Source: RSA11 sp965652565
GTDB taxonomy: Bacteria; Actinomycetota; Thermoleophilia; Solirubrobacterales; 70-9
Assembly: GCA_965652565.1 (NCBI GenBank)
Contig: CBFGWL010000004.1
Span: 19,597-83,596 of the forward strand
Direction: 5' to 3'
Length of the DNA stretch: 64,000 bases
The translations under genes and the position numbers were made by a program. Below, one piece after another: positions 25,114 through 36,424 of the stretch. Each line of letters begins with the position of its first letter. Position 1 is the stretch's first letter. Below the pieces are notes generated by a model. The model saw only the letters and a program-made list of their open reading frames with translations. It made no database searches and was not told the DNA's origin.

Positions 25114-26679
25114 ATGCTGACCGTCTCGTCGCTGGTTTCCGATTGCGGCCTCGAGTTGGTCGCCGGAGCCGAGAACGGCGAGCGTCGCCTGCGGTGGGTC
25201 CACTCGACCGAACACCCCGATCCGACGCCGTGGCTGCTCGGCGGCGAGCTGGTCCTGACCACCGGGTACCGGCTCTCGAGCGACGCGGACCTGCGCCGAT
25301 TCGTGGAGGCGCTCGACGGGGCCGGCGTCGCCGGCCTCGGGTTCGGCACGGGCTTCGACCACAACGAGGTGCCTGACTCCCTGGTCGCGGCGGCCAAGGA
25401 GACCGGCATGCCGCTCTTCGAGGTCCCGTACGAGATGCCGTTCATCGCGATTACCGAGCGCGCGGCGCGGACGCTCGTGAACGAGCAGTACGACCTGCTC
25501 GAGCGCAGCGCGCAGATCCATGAGCGCCTCGAGCGCCTGGTGATCGAGGACGGCGGCCTGCGCGGGATCACGGCGGCGATCGCGGGCGCGATCGGCGGGG
25601 CGGCGCTGGTGTTCGACGGGGCGGGCGACGAGGTCGCGCGCCACCCGCAGCGCGGCGTGTTGACGCCGGCGACCGTGAAGGCGCTCGGGGCCGAGCTCGC
25701 CGAGGTCGGCGCGCAGGGCCGGGCGCCCACCGCTTTCGAGCCCGACCAGTCATCGCTGCGCGATCGGGCGCTCGCGGTCCCCGTGCCGGCGCGCCGGGGC
25801 AGGCCGGCAGCGGGTTGGCTCGTGGTCGTGAGCGAGCGTCCGCCGCTCGGGGAGTTCGAGCGCCTCATCGCGCGTCAGGCGTCGATCGTCGTCGGCTTGG
25901 AGCTCATGCGCGAACGCGTGGTCCGCGAGACCGAACGGCGGCTGGCCGGCGATCTGCTGGCCGACCTGCTCAGCGGTCGCTTCACGCCCGGGGAGCTCGG
26001 CGGCCGCCTGCGCCCGTTCGGGATCCGCGACCAGGGCGCCGTCCTGGTGTTCGAGCTCGACGACCCGGGCGGCTCCGAACAGGCCCTCGAGTCGGCGCTC
26101 GCGGACCAGGGAGTGGCCGCCCTCGTCGCGACCACCGCCGCCGCGGGCACTCCGCTGCTATGCGCGGTCGTGCAGGGCGATCGCGATCCGATCGAGGTCG
26201 CCCGCGCGGCCCGCGACGCGCTGCGCCCGACGGCGCCTGAGATCCGCGCGGCGGCGAGCCGTCCGGTGGGCGTCGGCATGCTGCGCAGGGGCTTTCACGA
26301 GGCGCGCTGCGCGCTCGAGGCGACGTCCTTCGCCGAGAACGGCAACGCGCCCGACGTCGCCTCGCACCGCGACCTCGGCGCCTTCACCCTGTTGCTCGCC
26401 CTGCAGGACGACGAGGCGTTGCGCCTGTACGCCGACGGCCTGCTCGAGCCCATCGAGCGCGGCGAGGGCGAGTACGGCGGCGAGCTCTTGCGCTCGCTCG
26501 AGGCGTTCATCGAGAACAACGGGAACTGGGAGCGCGCGGCGCGGCAGCTCTACTGCCACCGCCACACGCTCCGCTACCGGATCCGGAAGATCGAGGAGCT
26601 CACCGGCCGCGACCTCTCACGGGCGACGGACCGCATCGAGCTCTGGCTGGCACTGCAAGCACGCGAACTCGTGAAGTGA
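25114..26679 (+). CDS. PucR-family transcriptional regulator
   Basis: A 521-residue regulator. The N-terminal PucR domain covers residues about 5-120 (ending near PLFEVPYEMPFIAITE), a variable middle follows, and the C-terminal helix-turn-helix is NWERAARQLYCHRHTLRYRI, then RKIEELTGRDLS. Proteins of this type control purine, amine and amino-acid catabolism, often next to their targets. It is 28 bases after the aminotransferase and seven bases before alanine dehydrogenase, so it is embedded in the operon it probably controls. Confidence 0.92.
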   Translation: MLTVSSLVSDCGLELVAGAENGERRLRWVHSTEHPDPTPWLLGGELVLTTGYRLSSDADLRRFVEALDGAGVAGLGFGTGFDHNEVPDSLVAAAKETGMPLFEVPYEMPFIAITERAARTLVNEQYDLLERSAQIHERLERLVIEDGGLRGITAAIAGAIGGAALVFDGAGDEVARHPQRGVLTPATVKALGAELAEVGAQGRAPTAFEPDQSSLRDRALAVPVPARRGRPAAGWLVVVSERPPLGEFERLIARQASIVVGLELMRERVVRETERRLAGDLLADLLSGRFTPGELGGRLRPFGIRDQGAVLVFELDDPGGSEQALESALADQGVAALVATTAAAGTPLLCAVVQGDRDPIEVARAARDALRPTAPEIRAAASRPVGVGMLRRGFHEARCALEATSFAENGNAPDVASHRDLGAFTLLLALQDDEALRLYADGLLEPIERGEGEYGGELLRSLEAFIENNGNWERAARQLYCHRHTLRYRIRKIEELTGRDLSRATDRIELWLALQARELVK

Positions 26680-26686
26680 GAGCGAT

Positions 26687-27871
26687 ATGAAGGTTGGAGT
26701 TCCTACCGAGATCAAGGCCGACGAGTACCGGGTGGCGCTCACCCCTCTCGGGGTCCGGGAGCTGGTCGAGCACGGGCACGACGTGCTGATCCAGGCGGGC
26801 GCCGGCGAGGGCAGCGCGATCTCAGATGCCGACTTCGAGGCGCAGGGCGCGCGCCTCGTGCCGAGCGCCGAGGACGTCTTCGGCGAGGCCGACCTGGTCC
26901 TCAAGGTCAAAGAGCCCCAGCTTCCCGAGGTGGCGATGCTGCGTCCCGAGACGCTGCTTTTCACCTATCTACACCTGGCGCCGGCGCCTGAGCTCACGAA
27001 GGCGCTCTGCGAGTGCGGCGCGACTTGCGTGGCGTACGAGACCGTCGAGGATCGCAACGGCCGCCTCCCGCTGCTCACCCCGATGTCCGAGATCGCGGGC
27101 CGGATCGCGACGCAAGCCGGCGCCTTCATGCTCGAGAAGCCGCTTGGCGGCCGCGGCATCCTGCTCGGCGGGGTGCCGGGCGTCGCGCCCGCGAACGTGA
27201 TGATCATCGGCGGCGGCGCGGTGGGCATGAACGCCGCATTCATCGCGATCGGGATGGAGGCCGACGTCTTCGTCTACGACACGAACATCGATCGGCTGCG
27301 TGAGCTCGACATCGCGTTCGCCGGCCGCGCCTCGACGGTGTACAGCTCGACGCTCTCGATCGAGGAGCGCCTGCCGACCGTGGATCTGGTGATCGGCGCC
27401 ACGCTGGTTCCCGGCGCGCGGGCCCCGCACGTGATCACGCGCGAGCAGCTCAAGCTGCTCAAGCCGAGCGCGGTGCTGGTGGACGTCGCGATCGACCAGG
27501 GCGGCTGCTTCGAGACGTCGCGGCCCACGACCCACTCCGACCCGACCTACGAGGTTGACGGGATCATCCACTACTGCGTCGCGAACATGCCGGGCGCGGT
27601 GCCCATCACCTCCACGTACGCGCTCACCAACGCGACCCTCCCGTACGTGCTCGCCCTCGCCGACCACGGGCTCGACGAGGCGGTGCGGCGCGACCCCGGG
27701 CTGCGGCCGGGCATCAACGTCGCGGCTGGCGCCGTGACCCACCCCGCCGTGGCGCACGACACAGGCTTCGACTACTTATCGCCCGAGGAGGCCCTCGGTA
27801 TGGACGCGCCGGCCGGCGTCGTCGACGGCAACGCGAACGCCGCGGCCGCGTCCGCCACGGCGCCGCACTGA
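26687..27871 (+). CDS. ald: Alanine dehydrogenase
   Basis: A 394-residue NAD enzyme interconverting L-alanine with pyruvate and ammonia. It opens KVGVPTEIKADEYRVALTP, has the substrate-site histidine in FTYLHLAPAPELT, and a Rossmann motif MIIGGGAVGMNAAF. AVLVDVAIDQGGCFETSRPT is also typical. The C-terminal tail is alanine-rich. Its position between an aminotransferase and an aldehyde dehydrogenase suggests it recycles alanine made when pyruvate is the amino acceptor. Confidence 0.95.
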   Translation: MKVGVPTEIKADEYRVALTPLGVRELVEHGHDVLIQAGAGEGSAISDADFEAQGARLVPSAEDVFGEADLVLKVKEPQLPEVAMLRPETLLFTYLHLAPAPELTKALCECGATCVAYETVEDRNGRLPLLTPMSEIAGRIATQAGAFMLEKPLGGRGILLGGVPGVAPANVMIIGGGAVGMNAAFIAIGMEADVFVYDTNIDRLRELDIAFAGRASTVYSSTLSIEERLPTVDLVIGATLVPGARAPHVITREQLKLLKPSAVLVDVAIDQGGCFETSRPTTHSDPTYEVDGIIHYCVANMPGAVPITSTYALTNATLPYVLALADHGLDEAVRRDPGLRPGINVAAGAVTHPAVAHDTGFDYLSPEEALGMDAPAGVVDGNANAAAASATAPH

Positions 27872-27928
27872 CGGCGCCGGTGACCCCTTGAACCAGGACA
27901 AACACCGACACGAGGAGAGCGAAGACAG

Positions 27929-29377
27929 ATGACCACCACCGCCGGTCCGGCGACCAAGCTGCAGAACTTCATCAACGGCGAATTCGTCGATCCCGTCGAC
28001 GGGCAGACCGAGGACGTCATCAACCCGGCCACCGGCGAGGTGATCGCCCAAGCTCCGCTGTCGAACGAGGAGGACGTGAATCGCGCGGTGGCGGCGGCCA
28101 AGAAGGCCTTCGAGACCTGGCAGCGCACCACGCCGCGCGAGCGCTCCGAGATGCTGCTGCGGCTCGCCGACGCGATCCTCGAGCACGGCGAGGAGTTCGC
28201 GGACCTCGAGTCGGCCGACGCGGGCAAGCCGCGCCAGGCGTTCATCGACGAGGAGCTCGAGATGTGCGCCGACAACCTGCGGTTCTTCGCGGGCGCCGCG
28301 CGCAACCTCGAGGGCAAGGCGGCTGGCGAGTACGTGGAGAACCACACCTCGTACGTGCGGCGTGAGCCGGTCGGCGTCTGCGCCCAGATCACGCCGTGGA
28401 ACTACCCGTTGATGATGGCGATGTGGAAGATCGGCCCGGCGTTCGCCGCGGGTTGTACGACCGTGCTCAAGCCGGCCGAGAACACGCCGCTCTCGACCTT
28501 CAAGCTCGCGGAGATCGCCGCCGAGATCTTCCCGCCGGGCGTGTTCAACGTCATCTCCGGTCACGGCGACACCGCCGGCGCGGCGCTCGTCCGGCACGAC
28601 GACGTCGACTTCGTCTCGCTCACCGGCTCGCCCGAGACCGGGAAGTGGATCGCGCGCGAGGCCTCGAACACCCTCAAGCGCGTGCACCTCGAGCTCGGCG
28701 GCAAGGCGCCGGTGATCGTCTTCGACGACGTCGACATGGAGGCGACGCTCGAGTTCATCGCGGCGACCGCCCTGTTCAACGCTGGGCAGGACTGCACGGC
28801 GGCAACGCGCATCCTCGCCTCGTCGAAGGTCTACGACGACGTCGTGGCGGGGCTCGCCGACGAGGCGAAGGGCTACAAGATGGGCGACCTCAACGATCCC
28901 GACACGACGCTCGGGCCCGTGATCTCCGAGCGCCAGCGCGAGCGCGTGGGTGGCTTCATCGAGCGCAAGCCCTCGCACGCCGAGGTCGTCACCGGTGGCA
29001 AGGCGCCGGAGCTGCCCGGCTTCTTCTTCGAGCCGACCGTGGTCGCGAACCTGAAGCAAGACGACGAGATGGTCCAGAACGAGATCTTCGGGCCGGTCAT
29101 GACCGTCCAGCGCTTCGACGACGAGCAGAAGGCGATCGAGTGGGCGAACGGCACCCGCTACGGGCTCGCGGCCTCGGTCTGGACGCGCGACATCGGGCGC
29201 GCGCTCCGCGTCACGAACGCGCTGCGCTTCGGCGCCGTGTGGGTGAACAACCACATCACGATGGCTTCGGAGATGCCCCACGGCGGCTACAAGCAGTCCG
29301 GCTACGGCAAGGACATGTCGATGTACTCCGTCGAGGACTACACCGAGATCAAGCACGTGATGATCAACCTGGAGTAG
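27929..29377 (+). CDS. Aldehyde dehydrogenase, probable gamma-aminobutyraldehyde dehydrogenase
   Basis: A 482-residue ALDH. The active-site block [13 protein letters not shown] has the DCTA form common in aminobutyraldehyde dehydrogenases (PatD/YdcW type). The general base is in [12 protein letters not shown], and the cofactor site in [19 protein letters not shown] precedes the ATG. It is the last gene of the aminotransferase-pucR-ald set and would oxidise 4-aminobutanal to GABA (or 3-aminopropanal to beta-alanine). No GABA-specific transaminase other than the 23691 gene is visible. Confidence 0.88.
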   Translation: MTTTAGPATKLQNFINGEFVDPVDGQTEDVINPATGEVIAQAPLSNEEDVNRAVAAAKKAFETWQRTTPRERSEMLLRLADAILEHGEEFADLESADAGKPRQAFIDEELEMCADNLRFFAGAARNLEGKAAGEYVENHTSYVRREPVGVCAQITPWNYPLMMAMWKIGPAFAAGCTTVLKPAENTPLSTFKLAEIAAEIFPPGVFNVISGHGDTAGAALVRHDDVDFVSLTGSPETGKWIAREASNTLKRVHLELGGKAPVIVFDDVDMEATLEFIAATALFNAGQDCTAATRILASSKVYDDVVAGLADEAKGYKMGDLNDPDTTLGPVISERQRERVGGFIERKPSHAEVVTGGKAPELPGFFFEPTVVANLKQDDEMVQNEIFGPVMTVQRFDDEQKAIEWANGTRYGLAASVWTRDIGRALRVTNALRFGAVWVNNHITMASEMPHGGYKQSGYGKDMSMYSVEDYTEIKHVMINLE

Positions 29378-29431
29378 GGCGCACGCGGCGATTCAAGAGG
29401 GCTACCGGGCGGTCCAGGATCTCCCGGCGAG

Positions 29432-30367
29432 CTAGGCCGGCTCCGACGCGTCCCGCGGGGCGGGCGGCTCGAGCACCCACGGCTCCCGCGGCAGGCGGGC
29501 TGGGTCGAACCGGGCGACGAGGTCCGCAGCGGTGGCCTCCTCGCCCGGGTCGGCGAGCCCCAGTGACTCTGCCAGCATCGCCACTACCTGCGCCGGCGAC
29601 GTCCCCAGGGCCCGGAGGTCGCGCAGGGTGACGGCCCCGTGGCGCTTCGCGAGGCGCCGGCCATCGGGGCCCAGGACCAGCGGGACGTGCGCCCAGGCGG
29701 GGCGCTCGTGGCCGAGCAGGTCGTAGAGCAGAGCCTGGCGCGGCGTTGAGGAGAGCAGGTCGTCGCCGCGCACGATCTCCCCGATCCCCTGGGCCGCGTC
29801 GTCGACGACGACCGCGAGGTTGTAGGCGAAGGCGCCGTCGCGGCGCACGAGCACGATGTCGTCCACGGTCCGGGTGATCTCGCCGTGCAGGCGGTCGGTC
29901 GCGGCTACGACGGCGCCTTCGGCGCGCAGCCGCACGGCGTGGGCCTCGCCTGCGTCGATACGCCGCTGCGCCTCGCTCGCCGCTAGCCGCGCGCAGGTGC
30001 CGGGGTAGACGAGCTCCGCATCCTCGCCGTGCTGCGCTGAGGCGGCCTCGCGGATCTCGCGGCGGGAGCAGAAGCATGGGTAGGTCAGCTCGTCGCGCTG
30101 CAGCCGGGCGAGCGCCTCGGCGTACAACTCCTGGCGCTCGGACTGGCGGACCGGGCGCTCGTCCCAGTCGAGCCCGATCGCCCGCAGATCGTCGAGCTGC
30201 TCCGCGACGTAGCGCTCGCGGACACGGCCCTCGTCGAGGTCCTCGATGCGCACGAGGAACCGGGCCCCCTGCGATCGGGCGAAGAGCCAGGCGAGCAGCG
30301 CCGTCCGCAGGTTGCCGACGTGCAGCTCGCCGGTGGGCGAGGGCGCGAAGCGGCCGTCGGCCGTCAT
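29432..30367 (-). CDS. gluQ: Glutamyl-Q tRNA(Asp) synthetase
   Basis: A 311-residue GluRS paralogue lacking the anticodon-binding domain. The HIGH-like motif is PSPTGELHVGNLRTALL, the KMSKS-like motif is GRRLAKRHGAVTL, and the zinc-site region includes YPCFCSRREI and YPGTC. It attaches glutamate to queuosine at position 34 of tRNA-Asp. Length matches the GluQ-RS group (about 300) rather than full GluRS (about 480). The ATG overlaps the azlD stop (ATGA), so it is the last gene of azlC-azlD-gluQ. Confidence 0.9.
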   Translation of the reverse strand: MTADGRFAPSPTGELHVGNLRTALLAWLFARSQGARFLVRIEDLDEGRVRERYVAEQLDDLRAIGLDWDERPVRQSERQELYAEALARLQRDELTYPCFCSRREIREAASAQHGEDAELVYPGTCARLAASEAQRRIDAGEAHAVRLRAEGAVVAATDRLHGEITRTVDDIVLVRRDGAFAYNLAVVVDDAAQGIGEIVRGDDLLSSTPRQALLYDLLGHERPAWAHVPLVLGPDGRRLAKRHGAVTLRDLRALGTSPAQVVAMLAESLGLADPGEEATAADLVARFDPARLPREPWVLEPPAPRDASEPA

Positions 30368-30675
30368 AGGGCTCGGGCGAGCGCGGCGACGGCGGCGCCC
30401 ACGACGACCGCGCCGAGCAGGGCGTTGCGACGGACCATGAGCAGGCCGCCGGCTGCCGCGACGCCCAGGACGCGCTCGTCGAGCGTCAGATCGCCGTCGG
30501 TCTCCGTGAACGTCTGCGTGAACACGAGGGCGGAGAGCAGCGCGGGCGCCATCAGCGCGATCGTCCGCATGATCGGCGCGGGCAGCGGTCGGCCCCCGAT
30601 CAGGACCGGGCCCGAGGCCTTGATTGCGGCGGTGGCGACGATCAGCGCGACGATCGTGATCCAGGCGTCGTTCAT
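30364..30675 (-). CDS. azlD: Branched-chain amino acid exporter small subunit AzlD
   Basis: A 103-residue membrane protein with three to four hydrophobic segments (WITIVALIVATAAIK, TIALMAPALLSALVF, LLMVRRNALLGAVVVGAAVAAL). I start at the ATG at 30675, which overlaps the azlC stop; the frame is open further upstream but that part lies inside azlC. AzlC and AzlD together form a two-component exporter of branched-chain amino acids or analogues. Confidence 0.88.
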   Translation of the reverse strand: MNDAWITIVALIVATAAIKASGPVLIGGRPLPAPIMRTIALMAPALLSALVFTQTFTETDGDLTLDERVLGVAAAGGLLMVRRNALLGAVVVGAAVAALARAL

Positions 30676-31358
30676 GCGCCCTCCTTCTCCAGAGCCACCG
30701 GCTCCCAGTCGCGCTCGGCCCATCTCGTCAGCCCGACCAGCGCGGCCAGGCACGCGGCGATGATCGGCACACCGGGCGGGGTGAAGGGCGTCAGCGCGAG
30801 CGCGATCACCACGGCCGCGGCGCCCACGACCACGGCGAGCCGCCCTCGCTGCGCCTCGCCGATCAAGAGCGCCAGGAAGAACGCGGGAAAGGCGGCATCC
30901 AACCCGAGGTCGTCAGGGTTGCCGATCAGCTCGCCTGCGAACACGCCGATCGCGGTGCCCACCACCCAGCCGATGTAGTTGGGCAGCGTCGCGGCCATCA
31001 TGAAGGCCGGATCGAACCGACCGCCGTCGCGAATCGCCATCGCCCACGAGGCGTCGATCATCGTCTGGCCGATCAAGCCCCGGCGCAGGATCCCCCCTCT
31101 GAGGGACGGCGCGAGGGCGACGCCCATGGGCGCGAAGCGGGCGTTCATCAGGATGCCCGCCGCGATCGCCGCCCCGGGCCCGCCGCCGGCGGTGAGCACC
31201 GCGAGGGCGGCGAACTGCGCGGAGCCCGCGAAGACCAGGGCGGACATCACGATGGGGGCGACCGTGCCCATCACGGGGCGAGCGAGCACGCCGAACGAGA
31301 TCGCGATCAGGAAGGTGGCGATCGCCACCGGCATTCCGGCCTTGACGCCAGCGCGCAT
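30672..31358 (-). CDS. azlC: Branched-chain amino acid exporter large subunit AzlC
   Basis: A 228-residue membrane protein. VFAGSAQFAALAVL is the family signature, followed by ILMNARFAPMGVALAPSL and PNYIGWVVGTAIGV. I choose the ATG at 31358, because the longer frame to 31418 would begin inside the terminator hairpin of the preceding gene; a TTG at 31382 is another option. The gap to that terminator is only about 22 bases, so the promoter must overlap the end of the upstream gene or transcription must read through. Confidence 0.88.
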   Translation of the reverse strand: MRAGVKAGMPVAIATFLIAISFGVLARPVMGTVAPIVMSALVFAGSAQFAALAVLTAGGGPGAAIAAGILMNARFAPMGVALAPSLRGGILRRGLIGQTMIDASWAMAIRDGGRFDPAFMMAATLPNYIGWVVGTAIGVFAGELIGNPDDLGLDAAFPAFFLALLIGEAQRGRLAVVVGAAAVVIALALTPFTPPGVPIIAACLAALVGLTRWAERDWEPVALEKEGA

Positions 31359-31380
31359 GGCGTCTGAAAGTAGCGGCGAC

Positions 31381-31414
31381 AAAAAAGGGCGCGCCCCTTG
31401 CGGAGCGCGCCCTT
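31381..31414 (-). terminator. Rho-independent terminator of the NlpC/P60 gene
   Basis: A perfect 10-bp stem (AAGGGCGCGC at 31385-31394 with GCGCGCCCTT at 31405-31414) and 10-base loop are followed on the minus strand by a run of six T. It sits about 30 bases after the NlpC/P60 stop at 31443. Confidence 0.85.
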
Positions 31415-31426
31415 GCAAACGTTTGC
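31415..31426. promoter_or_regulatory. 12-bp perfect palindrome GCAAACGTTTGC
   Basis: A self-complementary 12-mer directly abuts the terminator stem, between the NlpC/P60 stop and azlC. The sequence resembles LacI-family half-sites around a CG centre. It could regulate azlC or be incidental. Confidence 0.3.
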
Positions 31427-31442
31427 GGTCCTTCCGGTGGAC

Positions 31443-32024
31443 CTAGAAGCGGCCCTTGTGCCGCGCGGTGTTGCGGGCCACGTTCCTGAAGCCCGCCTTG
31501 ATGTTGCGGCTCCAGCCGGGGCCGTTGCCGGGCGTCTGCGACGTGTCGAAGCGCAGGCCGGCGATCACCGCGAAGGCGTGGCCGCCGTTGGCGTAGACCG
31601 TGATCCACTTGCCCTTGCCCTTCTTGCCCCAGTTGCGGAAGCTCCCGGAGGGCATCGGACGCTTGAGCAGCTTCGCCCCAGGCTTGCCGAGCGCGTAGCT
31701 CACGGCGCCGGAGCAGTCGTAGCCGTTGTCTTTCCAGCGGGCGTGACCGCCTCCCCACTTGTAGGGCTTGCCGACGATCTTGTTGGCCGCGCGGATCGCT
31801 CGCTTGACCCGCGCCGGCGCGTTCGCCGGTGGCACGGCCTTCCCGTTGGGCCGGAGCTTCGCCTTGCTCCCCGGAACGGTGGCCCCATTGCCTCCACCGT
31901 TCGCGCCTACTCCGCCACTAGCCGCGATGGCGGTCCCGCCGCCGATCGCCATGAGGGCCACGCCGGTGAGGAGGGCGAGCGCTCGCGCTCTACGCGGCCC
32001 CTTGCGGTTGTGTTCGGATTTCAA
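31443..32024 (-). CDS. Secreted NlpC/P60-type (C40) cell-wall hydrolase
   Basis: A 193-residue exported protein. Residues about 10-36 form a signal peptide ending near AIAAS, followed by a G/N-rich linker. The catalytic domain has GKPYKWGGGHARW, the nucleophile in NGYDCSGAVSYAL, and the histidine in GGHAFAVIAGLRFD. Such enzymes cut peptide cross-bridges in peptidoglycan. The start is TTG at 32024 with AAGGAGAC about ten bases upstream. The leader carries a c-di-AMP riboswitch, which matches known control of wall hydrolases in actinobacteria, and a strong terminator follows. Confidence 0.88.
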   Translation of the reverse strand: MKSEHNRKGPRRARALALLTGVALMAIGGGTAIAASGGVGANGGGNGATVPGSKAKLRPNGKAVPPANAPARVKRAIRAANKIVGKPYKWGGGHARWKDNGYDCSGAVSYALGKPGAKLLKRPMPSGSFRNWGKKGKGKWITVYANGGHAFAVIAGLRFDTSQTPGNGPGWSRNIKAGFRNVARNTARHKGRF

Positions 32025-32042
32025 AACGAACCAGTCTCCTTG

Positions 32043-32185
32043 TCGATGCGCCTACGGGGTTAGCTGACGGGCTGGCACGCAAAGGAGTCGCGCCCTCGTT
32101 CCCCAGCGAAACGAGTTAGCCCCAGAATTCGGTTCCCCCGTTCCCCGTCATGGGGACTCGGCTTACCGGTTTTCAGGACGCGAAG
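32043..32185 (-). promoter_or_regulatory. c-di-AMP riboswitch (ydaO-yuaA class)
   Basis: The minus-strand leader of the NlpC/P60 gene contains the conserved blocks of this class in order: CCTGAAAACC near the 5' end (about 32177-32168), CGGGGGAACC (32140-32131), GGGGCTAACTC (32123-32113), then CCCGTCAGCTAACCCCGTAG (32071-32052) followed by GCG. These match the B. subtilis ydaO pattern, including the diagnostic GTCAGCTAACC. In known members, c-di-AMP binding turns the downstream gene off. There is no obvious terminator between aptamer and start codon, and the Shine-Dalgarno AAGGAG directly abuts the aptamer, so control may be at translation or by a mutually exclusive fold. Confidence 0.92.
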
Positions 32186-32214
32186 AGGCTAGCGGATTGC
32201 AAGGCGGTTTGCAA
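32186..32214 (-). promoter_or_regulatory. Promoter for the riboswitch/NlpC transcript
   Basis: On the minus strand TTGCAA (32214-32209) and TAGCCT (32191-32186) are separated by exactly 17 bases. The predicted start near 32179 falls at the first base of the aptamer, which strongly supports both calls. Confidence 0.7.
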
Positions 32215-32258
32215 AGAACTGCTCACAATCGCTTAGAAAGGGCTTACAACCGCGGTCC

Positions 32259-32543
32259 TCAGGCCGGGTTGTTCTCCGCCCACTCGACGATCCGCTGTGA
32301 TCCGGAGATCACCTCGCCGGCATCCGTGACGAGCACGGGCACGGCGCGTTGGCCCGAGAGCTTCTCGACCTCGCGGCGCCCGTCGGTCATCCAGTGCAGC
32401 GCCTTGGGGCCGACGCCGAGGCCGCGCACCTTGACGACCTCCGGGTCATAGCCGGCCTTGCGCAGGGCTTGGTGGGCGTTGGCGCACGGATGCCCGCCCG
32501 GCCGGGGCGTCTGGATGGTGGTCCAGCAGACGTAGAGCCTCAT
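32259..32543 (-). CDS. Glutaredoxin/GST N-terminal-like thioredoxin-fold protein
   Basis: A 94-residue protein with the thioredoxin-like order of strands and helices: RLYVCWTT at the N-terminus, a helix HPCANAHQALRKAGY, the cis-proline turn AVPVLVTDAGEVI, and GSQRIVEWAE. The CPxC redox pair of glutaredoxins is absent; cysteines are at positions 6 and 20 only. It is more like the GST N-terminal domain or a non-redox adapter. Function unknown. Confidence 0.75.
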   Translation of the reverse strand: MRLYVCWTTIQTPRPGGHPCANAHQALRKAGYDPEVVKVRGLGVGPKALHWMTDGRREVEKLSGQRAVPVLVTDAGEVISGSQRIVEWAENNPA

Positions 32544-32631
32544 GCGGGCGGCAGCCTACCCCGCCCGCGCGGGGCGGGCGTCAGGCGGACGAGGGGTATC
32601 GCCTTGCCGCGCGCTGGTACGTTCCGGCGCG

Positions 32632-33432
32632 ATGAAGCTCGCTGGAGCCACCGTTCTGCTGACGGGCGCAACCGGGGGACTGGGCCGCGCCATCGCTACG
32701 GCGCTCGCCGCGCGCGACGCGCGCCTGATCTTGAGCTCGCGCAAGGGCGCCGAGCTGGAGGCGCTCGCCGCGGGGCTTCCCGGCCAGGGGCATCGCGCGC
32801 TCGTCAGCGACCTCGCCGAGCCCGGCGCGGCCCTGCGGCTGCTCGAGGAGGCGGGGCCGCTGGACGTGCTGGTGGCGAACGCGGGGCTGCCGGCGTCGGG
32901 GCGGCTTGAGGGCATGACCCGGGAGCACATCGAGCGGGCCCTCCGCGTGAACCTGGAGGCTCCCATTCTGATGACCCACGCGCTGCTCGAACCCATGCGG
33001 GCGCGCGGGCGAGGGCACTTCGTCTACATCTCGTCGCTCAACGGCATCGCGGCAACGGCGCGCGCGTCGCTTTACGCGGGCACGAAGTTCGGGCTGCGGG
33101 GGTTCGCCCTCGGGCTGCGTGAGGATCTGCGCGACACGCCGCTCAGCGCTTCGGTCGTCCTCCCGGGCTTGATCCGCGAGGCGGGCATGTTCGCCGACTC
33201 GGGTGCCAAGGCGCCGGCGATCGGCGGCACCGGAACGCCGCAGCAGGTCGCCGACGCGGTGGTCGCCGCCGTCGAACGCGACCGCGCCGAGATCGCGGTC
33301 GCGCCGCTGCGCCAGCGCGCCGCGGCGCGGTTTGCCGCGCGTTGGCCCGAGCTCGCCGGGCGCCTGGCGCGGGCCGCGGGCGCCGTCAAGGTCGCCGACG
33401 CGGTCGCCGCGAACCAGACCGACAAGCGGTGA
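32632..33432 (+). CDS. Short-chain dehydrogenase/reductase (classical SDR)
   Basis: A 266-residue SDR. The cofactor motif is TGATGGLGRAIA (about residues 11-22), NAG follows in LVANAGLP, and the catalytic set is S in YISSLNG with Y-x-x-x-K in YAGTKFG. Substrate unknown. The start is the ATG at 32632, where a TACGTT box ends nine bases upstream, which would make the mRNA nearly leaderless; the frame is open another 30 codons but without support. Confidence 0.88.
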   Translation: MKLAGATVLLTGATGGLGRAIATALAARDARLILSSRKGAELEALAAGLPGQGHRALVSDLAEPGAALRLLEEAGPLDVLVANAGLPASGRLEGMTREHIERALRVNLEAPILMTHALLEPMRARGRGHFVYISSLNGIAATARASLYAGTKFGLRGFALGLREDLRDTPLSASVVLPGLIREAGMFADSGAKAPAIGGTGTPQQVADAVVAAVERDRAEIAVAPLRQRAAARFAARWPELAGRLARAAGAVKVADAVAANQTDKR

Positions 33433-33491
33433 TTCTCCGCTTTTCCTAGCCCTTTCCACACATCGGTCGCGTTTCGGGGAATACTGGGGTT

Positions 33492-36323
<2,832 letters not shown>

Positions 36324-36350
36324 CCCAGCTACGAGCTGCCAGCGCGGGAC

Positions 36351-36387
36351 GAAACCGCGCGCCTCGCTCATAGCGGCGCGTGGTTTC
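36351..36387 (+). terminator. Strong hairpin after acnA
   Basis: GAAACCGCGCGCC (36351-36363) pairs with GGCGCGTGGTTTC (36375-36387), a 13-bp stem with one G-U pair and an 11-base loop, 28 bases after the acnA stop. There is no T tract, so it may be a weak terminator, an RNA-stability element, or part of a bidirectional terminator. Confidence 0.5.
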
Positions 36388-36424
36388 GTGCTCGGCACCT
36401 GAAGCACCGAACGCGGAGGCGGCG

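Noticed and set aside
31359..31418. Longer azlC with start at 31418
   Set aside because: The added codons would be the terminator hairpin and T tract of the preceding gene.
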